A DNA stretch of 39,391 bases from Deltaproteobacteria bacterium (GCA_016218925.1 JACRCR010000033.1:1-39391); one strand, 5' to 3'. Shown: positions 8,526-17,852, counted from the stretch's first letter. The notes: a model not told the origin generated them from the sequence alone. Program-made: numbers and translations.

Positions 8526-9758
8526 ATGGCACGCATCAACGACAACTATCTCAAGCTGTCCGCAGGGTACCTGTTTCCGGAGATCGGACGGCGGGTGCGA
8601 AGCTTCCAGCAGGCGCATCCCGAAGCCCGAATCATCCGTCTCGGCATCGGCGACGTCGTGTTGCCGCTCCCTGCTTCGATCTGCGACGCGATGAGTGCGG
8701 CGGTCGATGAATTGCGGACCGAAGCCGGCTTTCGCGGCTACGGCCCCGAGCAGGGCTACGACTTCCTGCGCAGCGCCATCGCCGAGCACGACTTCGCCTC
8801 GCGCGGTGTCGCCGTGGACGTCGACGAAATCTTCGTCTCCGACGGCTCCAAGTGCGACAGCGGCAACGTCCAGGAACTGTTCGCTTGTGACGCGCGCGTG
8901 GCGATCCCCGATCCGGTCTATCCCGTCTACCTCGACACGAACGTCATGGCAGGCCGTAGCGGCAGCGCCGGCGGCGACGGACGTTACGCCGGGATCGTGT
9001 ACCTGCCGTGTACCGCGCAGAGCGGGTTCCTGCCCTCGCCTCCGCGCGAACGCGTCGACCTGGTCTACCTGTGCTTCCCCAACAACCCTACCGGAGCGGT
9101 CGCACGCCGCGACGACCTCGCACGCTGGGTCGCCTATGCCCACGAGTACGATGCCGTACTGCTCTTCGACGCGGCCTACGAGGCCTTCATCACCGAGTCC
9201 GACATTCCGCACTCGATCTACGAGCTCGACGGGGCCAGGGATGTTGCACTCGAGTTCCGCAGCTACTCCAAGACCGCCGGATTCACCGGCACGCGCTGCG
9301 CGTACATGGTCGTTCCTAGGGCAGTCACCGGAGTTGCGACCGATGGCAGCCGAGTGGATCTGCACCGGCTGTGGACCCGGCGTCACACCACCAAGTTCAA
9401 CGGCGTCTCCTACCCGGTCCAGCGAGCCGCAGCCGCATCCTACAGCCCGCAAGGGCAGATCGAGGTGCGCGCGAACATCGACTACTACATGCGCAACGCG
9501 GCGCTCATCCGGCAGTCGCTCGCGACGCTGGGACTGGAAGTGCACGGCGGAATCAACGCACCGTACGTGTGGGTGCGGACCCCGGAGGGCCTCGGGTCAT
9601 GGGAGTTCTTCGACGCCCTGCTGACCCGGGCCCACGTCGTCGGCACGCCGGGCGCCGGGTTCGGAAGCTGCGGCGAGGGATACTTTCGGCTCTCGGCTTT
9701 CGGCAGGCGCGAGAACGTCGAAGAGGCCCTGGAGCGAATCCGCCGCGCCTTCGGCTAG
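8526..9758 (+). CDS. dapL: LL-diaminopimelate aminotransferase
   Basis: DapL converts tetrahydrodipicolinate directly to LL-diaminopimelate using glutamate, in lysine and peptidoglycan synthesis. This bypasses the acylated DapD/C/E intermediates. The 410-residue fold-type I PLP enzyme starts with [19 protein letters not shown], a DapL signature. It contains the [13 protein letters not shown] substrate region, [19 protein letters not shown] and the PLP lysine in [14 protein letters not shown] (Lys249). The length is typical. It follows the amidohydrolase gene by 18 bases, so they may share a transcript. DapL occurs in plants, Chlamydiae, Leptospira and many deltaproteobacterial lineages. Confidence 0.96.
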   Translation: MARINDNYLKLSAGYLFPEIGRRVRSFQQAHPEARIIRLGIGDVVLPLPASICDAMSAAVDELRTEAGFRGYGPEQGYDFLRSAIAEHDFASRGVAVDVDEIFVSDGSKCDSGNVQELFACDARVAIPDPVYPVYLDTNVMAGRSGSAGGDGRYAGIVYLPCTAQSGFLPSPPRERVDLVYLCFPNNPTGAVARRDDLARWVAYAHEYDAVLLFDAAYEAFITESDIPHSIYELDGARDVALEFRSYSKTAGFTGTRCAYMVVPRAVTGVATDGSRVDLHRLWTRRHTTKFNGVSYPVQRAAAASYSPQGQIEVRANIDYYMRNAALIRQSLATLGLEVHGGINAPYVWVRTPEGLGSWEFFDALLTRAHVVGTPGAGFGSCGEGYFRLSAFGRRENVEEALERIRRAFG

Positions 9759-10065
9759 GCGAGCCGGCACGCGCGGTGAGGTCCGTGGCCTCTGGAGCGG
9801 AGAGACCCCCAGGGAACGAGGGCGTGTCGCCCGCGCGAGCGCGCCTGCCCGTGTGAACCGTGGGCGGGTTGCTCCAAAGCGCAACGTCGCGTAATGAGAG
9901 GCGGTTGGCTCCGCCGCGAGTAGACTATTGGAAGTGGAACCGCCCGGTCGGTCAGACGGCCGCCAAATCGACTGACCAGACCAGGGTGGCGGCCGCGAGG
10001 CCGATGACAAGCGACGTCGCCGGAGTGATCTCGCGACGAGTTCGACGAGTGTGAGAGGATAAACC
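9759..10065. other. Intergenic region with structured element
   Basis: No convincing gene is present. The notable content is a pair of overlapping inverted repeats at 9946-9995 (listed separately) and a good ribosome-binding site (GAGAGGA) just before the ATG at 10066. No clear sigma-70 or sigma-54 promoter was found. Confidence 0.5.
9946..9995 (+). promoter_or_regulatory. Overlapping, mutually competing stems upstream of lipoprotein gene
   Basis: Stem A pairs GGTCGGTCAG (9946-9955) with CTGACCAGACC (9972-9982), 10 pairs with one bulged A. Stem B pairs CGGCCGCCA (9957-9965) with TGGCGGCCG (9987-9995), 9 perfect pairs. The arms interleave (A-B-A-B), so they form either a strained pseudoknot or two alternative hairpins. 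The element ends 70 bases before the lipoprotein ATG. A leader switch is inferred, not shown. Confidence 0.35.
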
Positions 10066-10581
10066 ATGAAACGAGTTGCTGTGTTCGCTGCGCTGTGTGC
10101 CCTTGTGGTCGCCGCCTGCTCCGGTGAGAAAGAGCCATCGGTGTCTCCCCCGAAACTGACGGACGGACGCGTGAACATGGCCAAGGTCGGAGGCAGGCCG
10201 ATCCCCGTTTTCGAGTTCAACTGCGTGGTCGCAGAGAAAGAGGCGAAAGTGGTCGGCGCCCGGGTGATGTACGCGACCGGTCCCGACGGCTTCAAGCCGG
10301 CGCAGGGAAATGACAAACCCGCGCTGGTAGCGCCCAAGACGCTCGATGGCCAGTACGTGGCCTCGCAGCACCAACTGCGCGGTACCGTCGACCCTGCCAA
10401 GCTGGAAGAACTGGCTACCTACCTGAACGGTGCCGACGCCCAAGTCGCGTTCCAGTGGGAGGTCGACTGGAAAGCGCCGGACAGCGAAGAAGTGTACAAG
10501 CAGCGCTCGCCGATCTTCACGACCACCAATGCGACGATCGCAGCGGCCGGATTGGCAACCGAAGTCCCGGGCGGCAGATAA
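10066..10581 (+). CDS. Hypothetical lipoprotein
   Basis: The 171-residue product has a short charged N-terminus, a hydrophobic core and a lipobox VVAACS with Cys18, so it is predicted to be a lipid-anchored envelope protein. The mature part is hydrophilic, with a likely beta-rich domain (NCVVAEKEAKVVGARVMYATGP, QHQLRGTVDPAKLEELATYL, VAFQWEVDWKAPDSEEVYKQ). The last of these reads like a comparison or effector domain but I do not recognise a family. The ATG has a good Shine-Dalgarno sequence (GAGAGGA). It appears to be a single-gene unit, bounded downstream by a 14-bp hairpin. Confidence 0.75.
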   Translation: MKRVAVFAALCALVVAACSGEKEPSVSPPKLTDGRVNMAKVGGRPIPVFEFNCVVAEKEAKVVGARVMYATGPDGFKPAQGNDKPALVAPKTLDGQYVASQHQLRGTVDPAKLEELATYLNGADAQVAFQWEVDWKAPDSEEVYKQRSPIFTTTNATIAAAGLATEVPGGR

Positions 10582-10590
10582 TCGCGATCT

Positions 10591-10623
10591 GCGGCCGCGT
10601 TGCCGGGCGGGCAACGCGGCCGC
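10591..10623 (+). terminator. 14-bp perfect hairpin after lipoprotein gene
   Basis: GCGGCCGCGTTGCC (10591-10604) pairs perfectly with GGCAACGCGGCCGC (10610-10623) across a 5-base loop, 9 bases after the stop codon. There is no following T-run, so it is either a non-canonical terminator or an mRNA 3' stabiliser. Confidence 0.45.
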
Positions 10624-10868
10624 AAGACGCTGCTCTCCGGCCTGGCCCGCCCTGCCTCGCTGTGTTGCTCGAACAACGCTCTCCGGACCCGACAAGCAGC
10701 CGCGCGGCTTCGACAGCCGCAGCATCACCTGGCCCCGCAATGTTGCTTTTTTGCCTGTAAGCGTTGGCGCTTCCGAGTGGTTTTTCGCTCGTTCGCGCTG
10801 CCTTCCGCGGACCCGAACGGTTAGAATACCCTCCGCCACCGCACCTGGTGTTCAGGAGGAAAGTCCCT

Positions 10869-11333
10869 TTGCCCAAGGAAACCCGGCCGGTCATCGTCTT
10901 GATGGCCGACGACGACGAAGACGATCGATTGCTCGCGAAGGACGCTTTCGAGGAGTGCGGTTCCGACATCGACTTGCGCTCCGTGGAAGACGGCCAGGAA
11001 CTGATGGACTACCTCCAGGGACGCAACGGCTTCGCCGAACGCGCCGACTACCCGCTACCCGGCCTCATCCTTCTCGACCTCAACATGCCCAGAAAGGACG
11101 GGCGTGAAGCTCTGGCGGAAATCAAGGCCGACCCGGTCCTGAGGCGGATTCCGGTCGTCGTCTTCACCACGTCCAAGGCCGAAGAAGACGTGCTGCGCAG
11201 CTACGACCTCGGGGTGAGTTCCTTCATCAGCAAGCCTCTCACCTACGAATCGCTCGTCAGACTGGTTGAGACCCTCTCGTCGTATTGGTTCGAAGCCGTG
11301 CGGCTTCCCGATCCTGAGCAGAGCCCGGCCTGA
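10869..11333 (+). CDS. CheY-like response regulator (Rcp1 type)
   Basis: This is a stand-alone receiver domain of 154 residues without an output domain. The acidic pocket is ADDDEDD (13-19), the phospho-acceptor is Asp70 in LILLDLNMPRKDG, the switch Thr is in VVVFTTSK and the Lys is in FISKPL (Lys122). The extended PRKDGREALAEIKADP block is typical of Rcp1-like regulators that partner phytochrome or hybrid kinases. TTG 10869 is chosen because AGGAGG (10854-10859) is spaced 9 bases upstream; ATG 10902 would cut into the acidic pocket. It converges with the receiver-kinase gene 42 bases away, and a functional partnership with that kinase is likely but inferred. Confidence 0.9.
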   Translation: MPKETRPVIVLMADDDEDDRLLAKDAFEECGSDIDLRSVEDGQELMDYLQGRNGFAERADYPLPGLILLDLNMPRKDGREALAEIKADPVLRRIPVVVFTTSKAEEDVLRSYDLGVSSFISKPLTYESLVRLVETLSSYWFEAVRLPDPEQSPA

Positions 11334-11375
11334 GCGCGTCGCCAAGCATTGGCCGCGGGCCCTCGCGCGTGGTCG

Positions 11376-12602
11376 TCAGGCCGTCTGGAGTTCCGGGCCG
11401 GCCTGCTCTATCGGCAGCAGGATCGTGAAAGTCGCGCCTTGTCCGAGGGCACTCTCGGCGGTGATCGTCCCGCCGTGGCGTTCCACTATGCGGCGGACGA
11501 CCGCGAGCCCGATCCCTGACCCCCCATATTCGCTGCGCCCGTGCAGGCGCTGGAACGGCGCGAAAATTCGCTCGGCGTGCTGCTGCTCGAAGCCGATCCC
11601 ATTGTCCGACACGGTGATTCGCACGCCCGCCGTGGGGCCCACAGTGGCCGGTGCCGAGCGGACCACCACTTTCGGTATCCTACCTTCGGGCTGAAACTTC
11701 ATCGCGTTGACGATGAGGTTCTGAAACACCTGGCGAAGCTGCGTGGGATCTGCGCTGAGTTCGGGAAACGCGCCAACCTCTATGATCGCCGACTTGCTCT
11801 CGATCAGCACTTCGAGATCGGTGAGAACTTCTTCGATGACCCGAGCAGGGTCGAGCTTTACGAACGGTCGGGCCCTGGTCACGACGCGCGAGAACTCGAG
11901 CAGGTCGTCGATCAACGTCTGCATGCGCTCGGCGGCATTCATCATTCGGCTGACATAGTCCGCCCCCTGCTCGCCGAGGTTCACCGAGTGCTTGGACTTC
12001 AGGCGGTCGCCGAACACGACGATCTTGCGCAGCGGTTCCTGCAAGTCGTGCGAGGCCACCGAAGCGAACTGCTGCAGTTCGCGATTGCTCACCTCGAGCC
12101 GTACCGTCAGGCGTTCGAGCTTCTCCTGAGCGAGCTTGCGGGCGCGGATCTCGCTTTCGAGCGCGGCATTGTCGCGCTCGAGCTGGTTGCTGCGGTTGCG
12201 CTCGATGGCGTAGCGCATCGAGCGCACCAACGACTGCCCGTCGACGCGACCCTTGACCAGGTAGTCCTGCGCACCTTCGTTGAGCGCCCGCACAGCGAGC
12301 CTCTCGTCGTCGTTGCCGGTCAGAACAACCACCGCTACCGCGGGATCGGCCGCGTGAATGCGTTCGAAAGTCTCCAATCCCCTGCTGTCCGGCAACGACA
12401 GGTCCGAGAGCACGACGTGGAATCGTGCGGTCTCCAGGGTGCGCAGCGCCTCTTTGAGAGTCGCCACGTTGGTCATCTCGAATTGGCCGGGAGCCGTCTT
12501 GGCGAGTGCCCTCTGCAGCAGAAATGCGTCGTCCTCTTCGTCCTCGACGAGAAGGATCCGGATCGGATCGTCGGTCACTGGACTGGAAGTCAGCACGAGC
12601 AA
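11376..12602 (-). CDS. Hybrid receiver-histidine kinase
   Basis: The 408-residue soluble protein has an N-terminal receiver domain (about 14-130, phospho-acceptor Asp67 in VVLSDLSLPDSRG) and a coiled-coil linker (about 135-180). HisKA follows with the phospho-acceptor His185 in ASHDLQEPLRKI, then HATPase_c with N box NLIVNAMKF, DNGIGF, and GGSGIGLAVVRRIVERHGG. A receiver placed ahead of the kinase suggests that an upstream kinase controls it. No transmembrane segment is seen. TTG 12602 is the longest start; GTG 12596 is nearly equivalent. It faces the Rcp1-type regulator gene tail to tail. Confidence 0.92.
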   Translation of the reverse strand: MLVLTSSPVTDDPIRILLVEDEEDDAFLLQRALAKTAPGQFEMTNVATLKEALRTLETARFHVVLSDLSLPDSRGLETFERIHAADPAVAVVVLTGNDDERLAVRALNEGAQDYLVKGRVDGQSLVRSMRYAIERNRSNQLERDNAALESEIRARKLAQEKLERLTVRLEVSNRELQQFASVASHDLQEPLRKIVVFGDRLKSKHSVNLGEQGADYVSRMMNAAERMQTLIDDLLEFSRVVTRARPFVKLDPARVIEEVLTDLEVLIESKSAIIEVGAFPELSADPTQLRQVFQNLIVNAMKFQPEGRIPKVVVRSAPATVGPTAGVRITVSDNGIGFEQQHAERIFAPFQRLHGRSEYGGSGIGLAVVRRIVERHGGTITAESALGQGATFTILLPIEQAGPELQTA

Positions 12603-12708
12603 TCTTGGCGGGAACTAACCTCAGGCGCGCAGCCCGCGCAACCGCCAGCGCGCTTCGCAGCCGGCGCTTCGAACGCGCCGGACCGATCGATTCGCATCCC
12701 GCGCGCCG

Positions 12709-13833
12709 TCACCCCTCCACCGCCTCTGGATGACAGAAATTCTGCAGACTGACGAAGAAGACGTAGCAAGGCTCCGGCTCGCGCCCTCCCTGGTCGCAGA
12801 CCCTGGTTCGCCACGCGGTAGTCTCGACGATCGAGATCGGCGACGGCACGCCGGCGCAGAAGTCCTTGGTCGGACGGCTCGCAGGCAGACACGCGGTCAT
12901 GAAGATCTTGGCGAGCAGGCGGCACTCGTCACCGGTGCAGGTATCGTGGCGGCGCATCGCCTCGCCGAAACAACCCACGTTATCGACCTGCGCGGCGAAG
13001 CGGGTCGCCTCCTCCACCGCATCGCGCACCGGCTTGGGCAAGCTCTCCAGATCCCCGAGCGATGCGATGCCACCGGAGGCTGCGCCGCTCGCGCCCTTGC
13101 CGTCGCCCGGCGCCTGCTTACCGGTCTCGTCGGTACCCGACCCTTCGCGAAAAGGTTTCACGTCGATGCTGTGCAGGTCGGCGTACAGACTCTTCATCAA
13201 CGGCGTGAGCACTTTGTCCTGCCCGCGGAATCTGGCCCCGGACTGCCCGAAGGTGTACTGGAGCGCGCCGCGCCAGAACAGCGCGACGAACAGAACCGCG
13301 CCAAGGTACGCGAGGAAGCCGCCGATGAACGGCAGCGGCGCCCACATCCGCCAGTTCTTCGGAGGCGCTCCGCCACGCAAGCGACGGTAGTCGACCGCGC
13401 CTCTGTAGCCGCGCGTCACGAGATACAGGACGAGCGGGAGCGCTCCTAGTCGTACGATCGTCACGGTCGTCGCGACGGAGGTGCCGTGCCCCGTCGCGTC
13501 GCGCAGCGCCAGCACCTGTACCGGAAGGTCGGCGGCGACCAGCAGCGCCAGGATCGCCATCGCGCCCTGACTGCGAGCGGCAGCGCCGAGCGAGAACAGC
13601 AGCAGCGCGGTGCCTGCGGCCATGTCCCAGTCGACCGAAGAGAAACACGGGACGTCCAGCAAGCGAAGCCCGACGCACCCCCATAGCACCAGCCCCCACA
13701 ACGCCCCCGCCACGCCACCGGTGTGGATCTGCCGCACCGCCCGGGCCGCTGCCTGTACCGGGCCGTCGCTGAGATTCTTCGGCCTCCAGCCGCCGTCTTC
13801 GCCCGCAACGTCCTCGAGTGTCGTTTCCGTCAT
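12709..13833 (-). CDS. Five-helix membrane protein with Cys-rich periplasmic domain
   Basis: The 374-residue protein has about five transmembrane helices between residues 38 and 195, followed by a hydrophilic C-terminal half. The positively charged loop RGYRGAVDYRRLRGGAPPKNWR before the last helix should be cytoplasmic, which places the C-terminal half in the periplasm. That half contains a low-complexity linker and then eight cysteines within about 95 residues (for example NVGCFGEAM, DTCTGDEC, TACLPAS, DFCAGVP, RVCDQGG, PCYVFF), suggesting disulfides or metal binding. I do not recognise the family. ATG 13833 was preferred to the adjacent GTG 13836. It lies 41 bases downstream of the acyl-CoA synthetase gene. 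Confidence 0.65.
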   Translation of the reverse strand: MTETTLEDVAGEDGGWRPKNLSDGPVQAAARAVRQIHTGGVAGALWGLVLWGCVGLRLLDVPCFSSVDWDMAAGTALLLFSLGAAARSQGAMAILALLVAADLPVQVLALRDATGHGTSVATTVTIVRLGALPLVLYLVTRGYRGAVDYRRLRGGAPPKNWRMWAPLPFIGGFLAYLGAVLFVALFWRGALQYTFGQSGARFRGQDKVLTPLMKSLYADLHSIDVKPFREGSGTDETGKQAPGDGKGASGAASGGIASLGDLESLPKPVRDAVEEATRFAAQVDNVGCFGEAMRRHDTCTGDECRLLAKIFMTACLPASRPTKDFCAGVPSPISIVETTAWRTRVCDQGGREPEPCYVFFVSLQNFCHPEAVEG

Positions 13834-13874
13834 CACCGTTCCCCGGTCTGCTGGTTCAGCACCACCGCGCGGCG

Positions 13875-15695
13875 TCAGCGCTCCAGGATAGAGTCCCTCT
13901 CGGCCGCGACGAATCGCGCGCGAAGCCGCGAGTAATCGTCGGCCGTCATCGGCTTGAACGATACTTCGCCGCGCTCACGCCAGTAAAGCGGATCGCTGAC
14001 GCGCGCCGGCTGGAAGTGAGTGGCTTTCAGATTACGTACCAGGATCTTCTGGGTGCCGGTGTACTCGAAGTCGTCGACCACGCGTACGAAATCGGGGATC
14101 CACTTGCGGTCCATGCCACCGTGGGTGACCTGATCCTCGCAGAAGTCGAAGAACCCCTTCGCGTCGAAACGCACCCCTTCGCGAAGCTTGAGCGCCACCA
14201 TTACCAGTTCGTCGGACACCACGCACGGAACGCCGTAAGCCGCAGCCAGCGATACGTCGGGATGCTCGCAGAGCAGGCGGGCAACCTGCAACGCCGAGAA
14301 GTTCTCTCCGTCCTTGCGGATCCAGTCGTCGGTACGACCGTCGAAAAACAAGTAGCGTGTGTCGTTCTTCACCAGCACGTGGCCGAGATCGCCTGAGTGG
14401 TAGACGCCGTCACGGTATTTCTGCGAATTGGCGCCCGGGTTGTCGAAGTATCCTTGAAACAGTCCCGTGTCGGGGGCGACGCGGCAGATTTCGCCGACCG
14501 CCTGCTCGTAGTTGACAATGTGCCCCTCGGCATCGATCTCTGCCGCCGGACACTCTCCGCCCTTCGGATCGAGGATCTTGACCGCAGCGTCGGTAACCTC
14601 GCCAACGCTTCCGCGCGGGTCGCCCACCCTGCGGTAGGTAGCGATGGCGGCTTCGGTTGAACCGTACAATTCGAACATGTCGTCGAGCCCGAACCAATCG
14701 ACGAACCGGTCGATGTCCGGGGGCGCGGCACCGTTGCCGATCGCGTACCGCAGGTGGTTGTCGGGGTGGTTGGTCACCTCGCGTCGCAGCCGCTGCAGGT
14801 CGTCGCCGTACTCCTTGGCCAGCGCGCTGAGAACGTAGTGGACCGGCTCCCCGACGTAGTTCCAGTAGGTCACGCCGTAGCGCAGCACATCAGGCACGAA
14901 GTTCGTCGCGGAGAAGCGCTCGCGGATGCCGAGGCTGCCTCCCACCCAGAAGCTGGGCATGAACCCGATGAACATCGAGTTCGAGTGGAAGAGCGGCATG
15001 CAAGCATAACCGCAGTCGTCGCGGCCGAGTCCGAGTTGGGAGGAGACGCCGATGCCGGTCGCGCAGAGTTTGAAGTTGTTGTTGACGATGCCCTTGGGAA
15101 GTCCTGTGGTTCCCGAAGTATAGATGATCATCAAGTCGTGCCCCGGCGTAACCGTCACGTCCGGGTAGGCCAGGCTCGTACCGGGGGCTGCGACTTCGCC
15201 GGCCAGGCAAGCGATGTAGTCTTCGCCCGGCGGCAACTGCGCGCCCTGCGTTCTGAGATACAAGACGTTCTCGGGATCGACGTGAAGGAGGTCGGTGCGG
15301 ATCTTCTCGAACTCGTCGCGAAATCGCTCGTCGACTATGACCACACGCGCCCTGGACTGGTCGAGCACGCCGGCGAGGGTCTTGCCCCTGAGCCCATTGT
15401 TGACTCCGAACAGGGTGAGCCCAGCCACGCCGCAGCCGCCGTACAGCGACGCCAACTCCAGGTGATTCTCGAGCACCATCGCAACGTGGCCGGGACGACG
15501 CTCGTCTATGGGTCCGAGCCGCCTCAGCAGGAAATGCGCCACTCGCGTGGATTCGTCGCGGAACTGGCCGTAGGTCCACGACCTGTCGTGCTGTTTCAGG
15601 AACACCCGCCCGGAGGCTTCGGGGTGGTCGGCGCGGGCCTGGATCTGCGCACGCAAGGTGAATTCGGCATCGAACTGGATGGCTTGGCCGGGCAC
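13875..15695 (-). CDS. Long-chain acyl-CoA synthetase (FadD6/FATP-like)
   Basis: This AMP-binding enzyme activates fatty acids to acyl-CoA. The 606-residue protein shows the P-loop YTSGTTGLPKG (192-202), the adenylate motif YGSTEA, GDLG, and the hinge and C-terminal motifs DGRTDDWIRKDGENFSA and GTQKI with the catalytic Lys. The GENFSA motif and ending place it with the FadD6 and fatty-acid transport protein (very-long-chain) group rather than with typical FadD. GTG 15695 has a strong Shine-Dalgarno sequence (GAAGGAG) 8 bases upstream. Together with the mutase and thiolase genes elsewhere in the window it points to active acyl-CoA metabolism. The chain-length preference is not deducible. Confidence 0.93.
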   Translation of the reverse strand: MPGQAIQFDAEFTLRAQIQARADHPEASGRVFLKQHDRSWTYGQFRDESTRVAHFLLRRLGPIDERRPGHVAMVLENHLELASLYGGCGVAGLTLFGVNNGLRGKTLAGVLDQSRARVVIVDERFRDEFEKIRTDLLHVDPENVLYLRTQGAQLPPGEDYIACLAGEVAAPGTSLAYPDVTVTPGHDLMIIYTSGTTGLPKGIVNNNFKLCATGIGVSSQLGLGRDDCGYACMPLFHSNSMFIGFMPSFWVGGSLGIRERFSATNFVPDVLRYGVTYWNYVGEPVHYVLSALAKEYGDDLQRLRREVTNHPDNHLRYAIGNGAAPPDIDRFVDWFGLDDMFELYGSTEAAIATYRRVGDPRGSVGEVTDAAVKILDPKGGECPAAEIDAEGHIVNYEQAVGEICRVAPDTGLFQGYFDNPGANSQKYRDGVYHSGDLGHVLVKNDTRYLFFDGRTDDWIRKDGENFSALQVARLLCEHPDVSLAAAYGVPCVVSDELVMVALKLREGVRFDAKGFFDFCEDQVTHGGMDRKWIPDFVRVVDDFEYTGTQKILVRNLKATHFQPARVSDPLYWRERGEVSFKPMTADDYSRLRARFVAAERDSILER

Positions 15696-15928
15696 TGGCG
15701 ATACTCCTTCGGGCTTGCTCCGCGCGAGCCCTCAGGGCACGCGCGGTCGCGCAACATACACGGCTCCAAAACGCCAGGCGAACATTCGCGATCGCAGCGA
15801 GCGCACGCGACGACCGAGAGCGACCATCGAGCGGGTTTCCTATTGCAGCAACGGCGCCGGCGCGGAACACGAAACCGCGCGCCGACCGGCTCCTCGACCG
15901 ACGCGGGTAGGTTGCTCGATGATGCGGG

Positions 15929-17548
15929 TCAGGCAGCCGCCGAGCGCCGCAGCCATGGAGCCGACGGAAGCTGGAAACGGAACGTGGCGCCTGTGCCTGG
16001 CTCCCCGTCCGCCCAGACGCGGCCACCGTGGCGTCGCAGGATCTTCGCCACCGTCGCCAGGCCTATTCCGGACCCCTCGAAGTCGTCGGCTCGATGCGTG
16101 CGCTGGAACGGCTCGAAGAGTGTGTCGGCGACCGCCGGGTCGAACCCGACACCGTTGTCGCGAATGAACAAGACCTCGGTCCCGTCGTCGACGTGCTCGA
16201 CGCCGAACTCTATGACTGCGTCCTCGCGCTCACTCGAGTACTTGAAGGCGTTGCCGAGCAGGTTCTGCATCACGAGCCGCATCAGACCCGGATCACCCCA
16301 GACTTCGACGCCATCGGCGATGCGCCACTCGACGCGGCGCTCGCGCTGCGCTGCTCGGAAGTCGTCGACGACGTCTCGCGCGAGCGCGCTCAGATCCATC
16401 GTCTCCCTCTCCAGACGGTGGTGGCTCGCCTGCGAGAGCATCAAGATATCGTTGATTATCTGGTCCATCCGCGAAGACGCCGCGCGGATCCGGTGCAGCA
16501 AGCCGAGCCCGTCCTCGCTGAGTTGCGGTGCGCACTCCTCCTCGAGCGCCGCGCCGAATCCCTGCACCGCTCGGAGCGGGGCGCGCAGATCATGGGAGAC
16601 CGAGTAGCTGAACGTCTCGAGTTCGCCGAGCGCCTCCTCCAGTTCCTCGGTGCGCTCATGAACGCGGGCCTCCAGATCGACGTTGAGACTCTGCAGGGCC
16701 TCTTCCGCCTGCTTGCGACGCGAGATGTCCCTCTCGATCAAAGAGGCGCCGACGATAGCGCCGCTCTCGTCGATGATCGGCGACACCGAAATCGACACGT
16801 CGATCAGCACTCCGTCCTTGCGCAGGCGCTGGGTTTCGATCGGGTCCACCCGCTGTCCGCGCCCGACGCGACCGAAGAACTCACCCATCTCCGCTTCACG
16901 ATCGATCGGGATCAGTCTTGCGGCGGGCTGACCGATCATTTCCTCGCGATCGAATCCGTAAACGCGCGTGGCGCCCTGATTCCAGCTCACGATCACCCCA
17001 TCCAGGCTCTGCCCGATGATGGCGTCCTCGGAGGACTCGACTATCGAAGCCAGATACCGCGAACGGTGTTCGGCGCGGCGGCGCTCGTTGATCTCGCGGT
17101 GGAGTTGCACGTTGACCTGGCGCATCTCGCCGGTGCGCCGCTGGATCTGCGCCTCGAAGTTTTCTTCGTGCGATTGCATCGCAGTGCGCGCCAGGTCTCT
17201 CTCGTGCAGCAGCGCCGCGACCATCCACGTGGCGAGCAGCACGACTACGCGGCCGAGCACGACGTTGGGAGGAATCACGCCGCCGCTGCCCCAGGTCAGA
17301 TAGACCGGCGCGGCCACCACCATCACGCTCACGACCACGGCGGCCAGCGTCGTCCGCCGCCCTGCGGTGAGACGGTGGGCGATCATCACCAGCGCGACGT
17401 CGGGAAGCCCGAACGCAATCGCAGGGCCGGCCATCAGGTCGGCCAGAAACAGCGCGGGCGCGAGGATGAGGAGGACGAGCAGCACCGCCGCGCTAGCGAC
17501 GGGGCGACTCTCGACACTGACAGAGGAAAGCCCGATAGCCGGCGTCAT
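15929..17548 (-). CDS. Membrane PAS sensor histidine kinase
   Basis: The 539-residue protein starts with about four transmembrane helices (roughly 19-115) and has little periplasmic loop, like MASE-type integral sensor domains. A short coiled coil is followed by a PAS domain (about 165-285: SIVESSEDAIIGQSLDGVIVSWNQGATRVYGF), HisKA with His319 in YSVSHDLRAPLRAV, and HATPase_c with NLLGNAFKYS, DNGVGFD and GSGIGLATVAKILRRHGG. The SHDLRAPLRAVQGF kinase subtype is that seen with Rcp1-type regulators, so the orphan receiver at 10869 is one candidate partner. No response regulator gene is adjacent. ATG 17548 is supported by GAGG upstream. Confidence 0.92.
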   Translation of the reverse strand: MTPAIGLSSVSVESRPVASAAVLLVLLILAPALFLADLMAGPAIAFGLPDVALVMIAHRLTAGRRTTLAAVVVSVMVVAAPVYLTWGSGGVIPPNVVLGRVVVLLATWMVAALLHERDLARTAMQSHEENFEAQIQRRTGEMRQVNVQLHREINERRRAEHRSRYLASIVESSEDAIIGQSLDGVIVSWNQGATRVYGFDREEMIGQPAARLIPIDREAEMGEFFGRVGRGQRVDPIETQRLRKDGVLIDVSISVSPIIDESGAIVGASLIERDISRRKQAEEALQSLNVDLEARVHERTEELEEALGELETFSYSVSHDLRAPLRAVQGFGAALEEECAPQLSEDGLGLLHRIRAASSRMDQIINDILMLSQASHHRLERETMDLSALARDVVDDFRAAQRERRVEWRIADGVEVWGDPGLMRLVMQNLLGNAFKYSSEREDAVIEFGVEHVDDGTEVLFIRDNGVGFDPAVADTLFEPFQRTHRADDFEGSGIGLATVAKILRRHGGRVWADGEPGTGATFRFQLPSAPWLRRSAAA

Positions 17549-17852
17549 CGCAGGCCCTCGCGTTCAAGGACCGCCACGACACGAAAGTAACGGTGAGCTA
17601 ACGATATGGGCTGCCGGGTCTGGATCACGAACGGGATCCCCCCGCCAACGACGCGGCAACTCCGAACGCCGGAAGTCTAACCCGGTTGCCGCCAGGGAAG
17701 CAATTGGCGAGCGCACTTTTCGCCGAGGATTCCCCCGGTGGGTGCCGGGGGCACGGTCGGACCCGAGCTGGGCCAGGCGGGTGCGGGGCCGCAGGCCCGC
17801 TCGAGGGCCCTGCCAGGGGACCTGGAGACGCCCGGCGCGGCAGGTGAAATGG
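17549..17852. other. Intergenic region without gene
   Basis: No credible coding region was found on either strand. A GC-rich hairpin at 17783-17800 (GCGGGGCC pairing with GGCCCGC, one bulge) lies downstream of tRNA-Glu on the minus strand and could end that transcript, but it has no T-run. Confidence 0.35.

Noticed and set aside
10715-10736. Possible sigma-54 promoter upstream of the CheY-like gene (TGGC...TTGCT)
   Set aside because: The GG and GC are 12 bases apart, not 10, so the spacing is wrong for sigma-54.
14754-16607. 617-codon plus-strand open frame across the acyl-CoA synthetase and kinase genes
   Set aside because: It spans two real genes and their gap in antisense and has no recognisable domain.
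16028-17590. 520-codon plus-strand open frame opposite the PAS kinase
   Set aside because: It is antisense to an enzyme with intact catalytic motifs; its composition is rich in Arg and His, as expected of a shadow frame.
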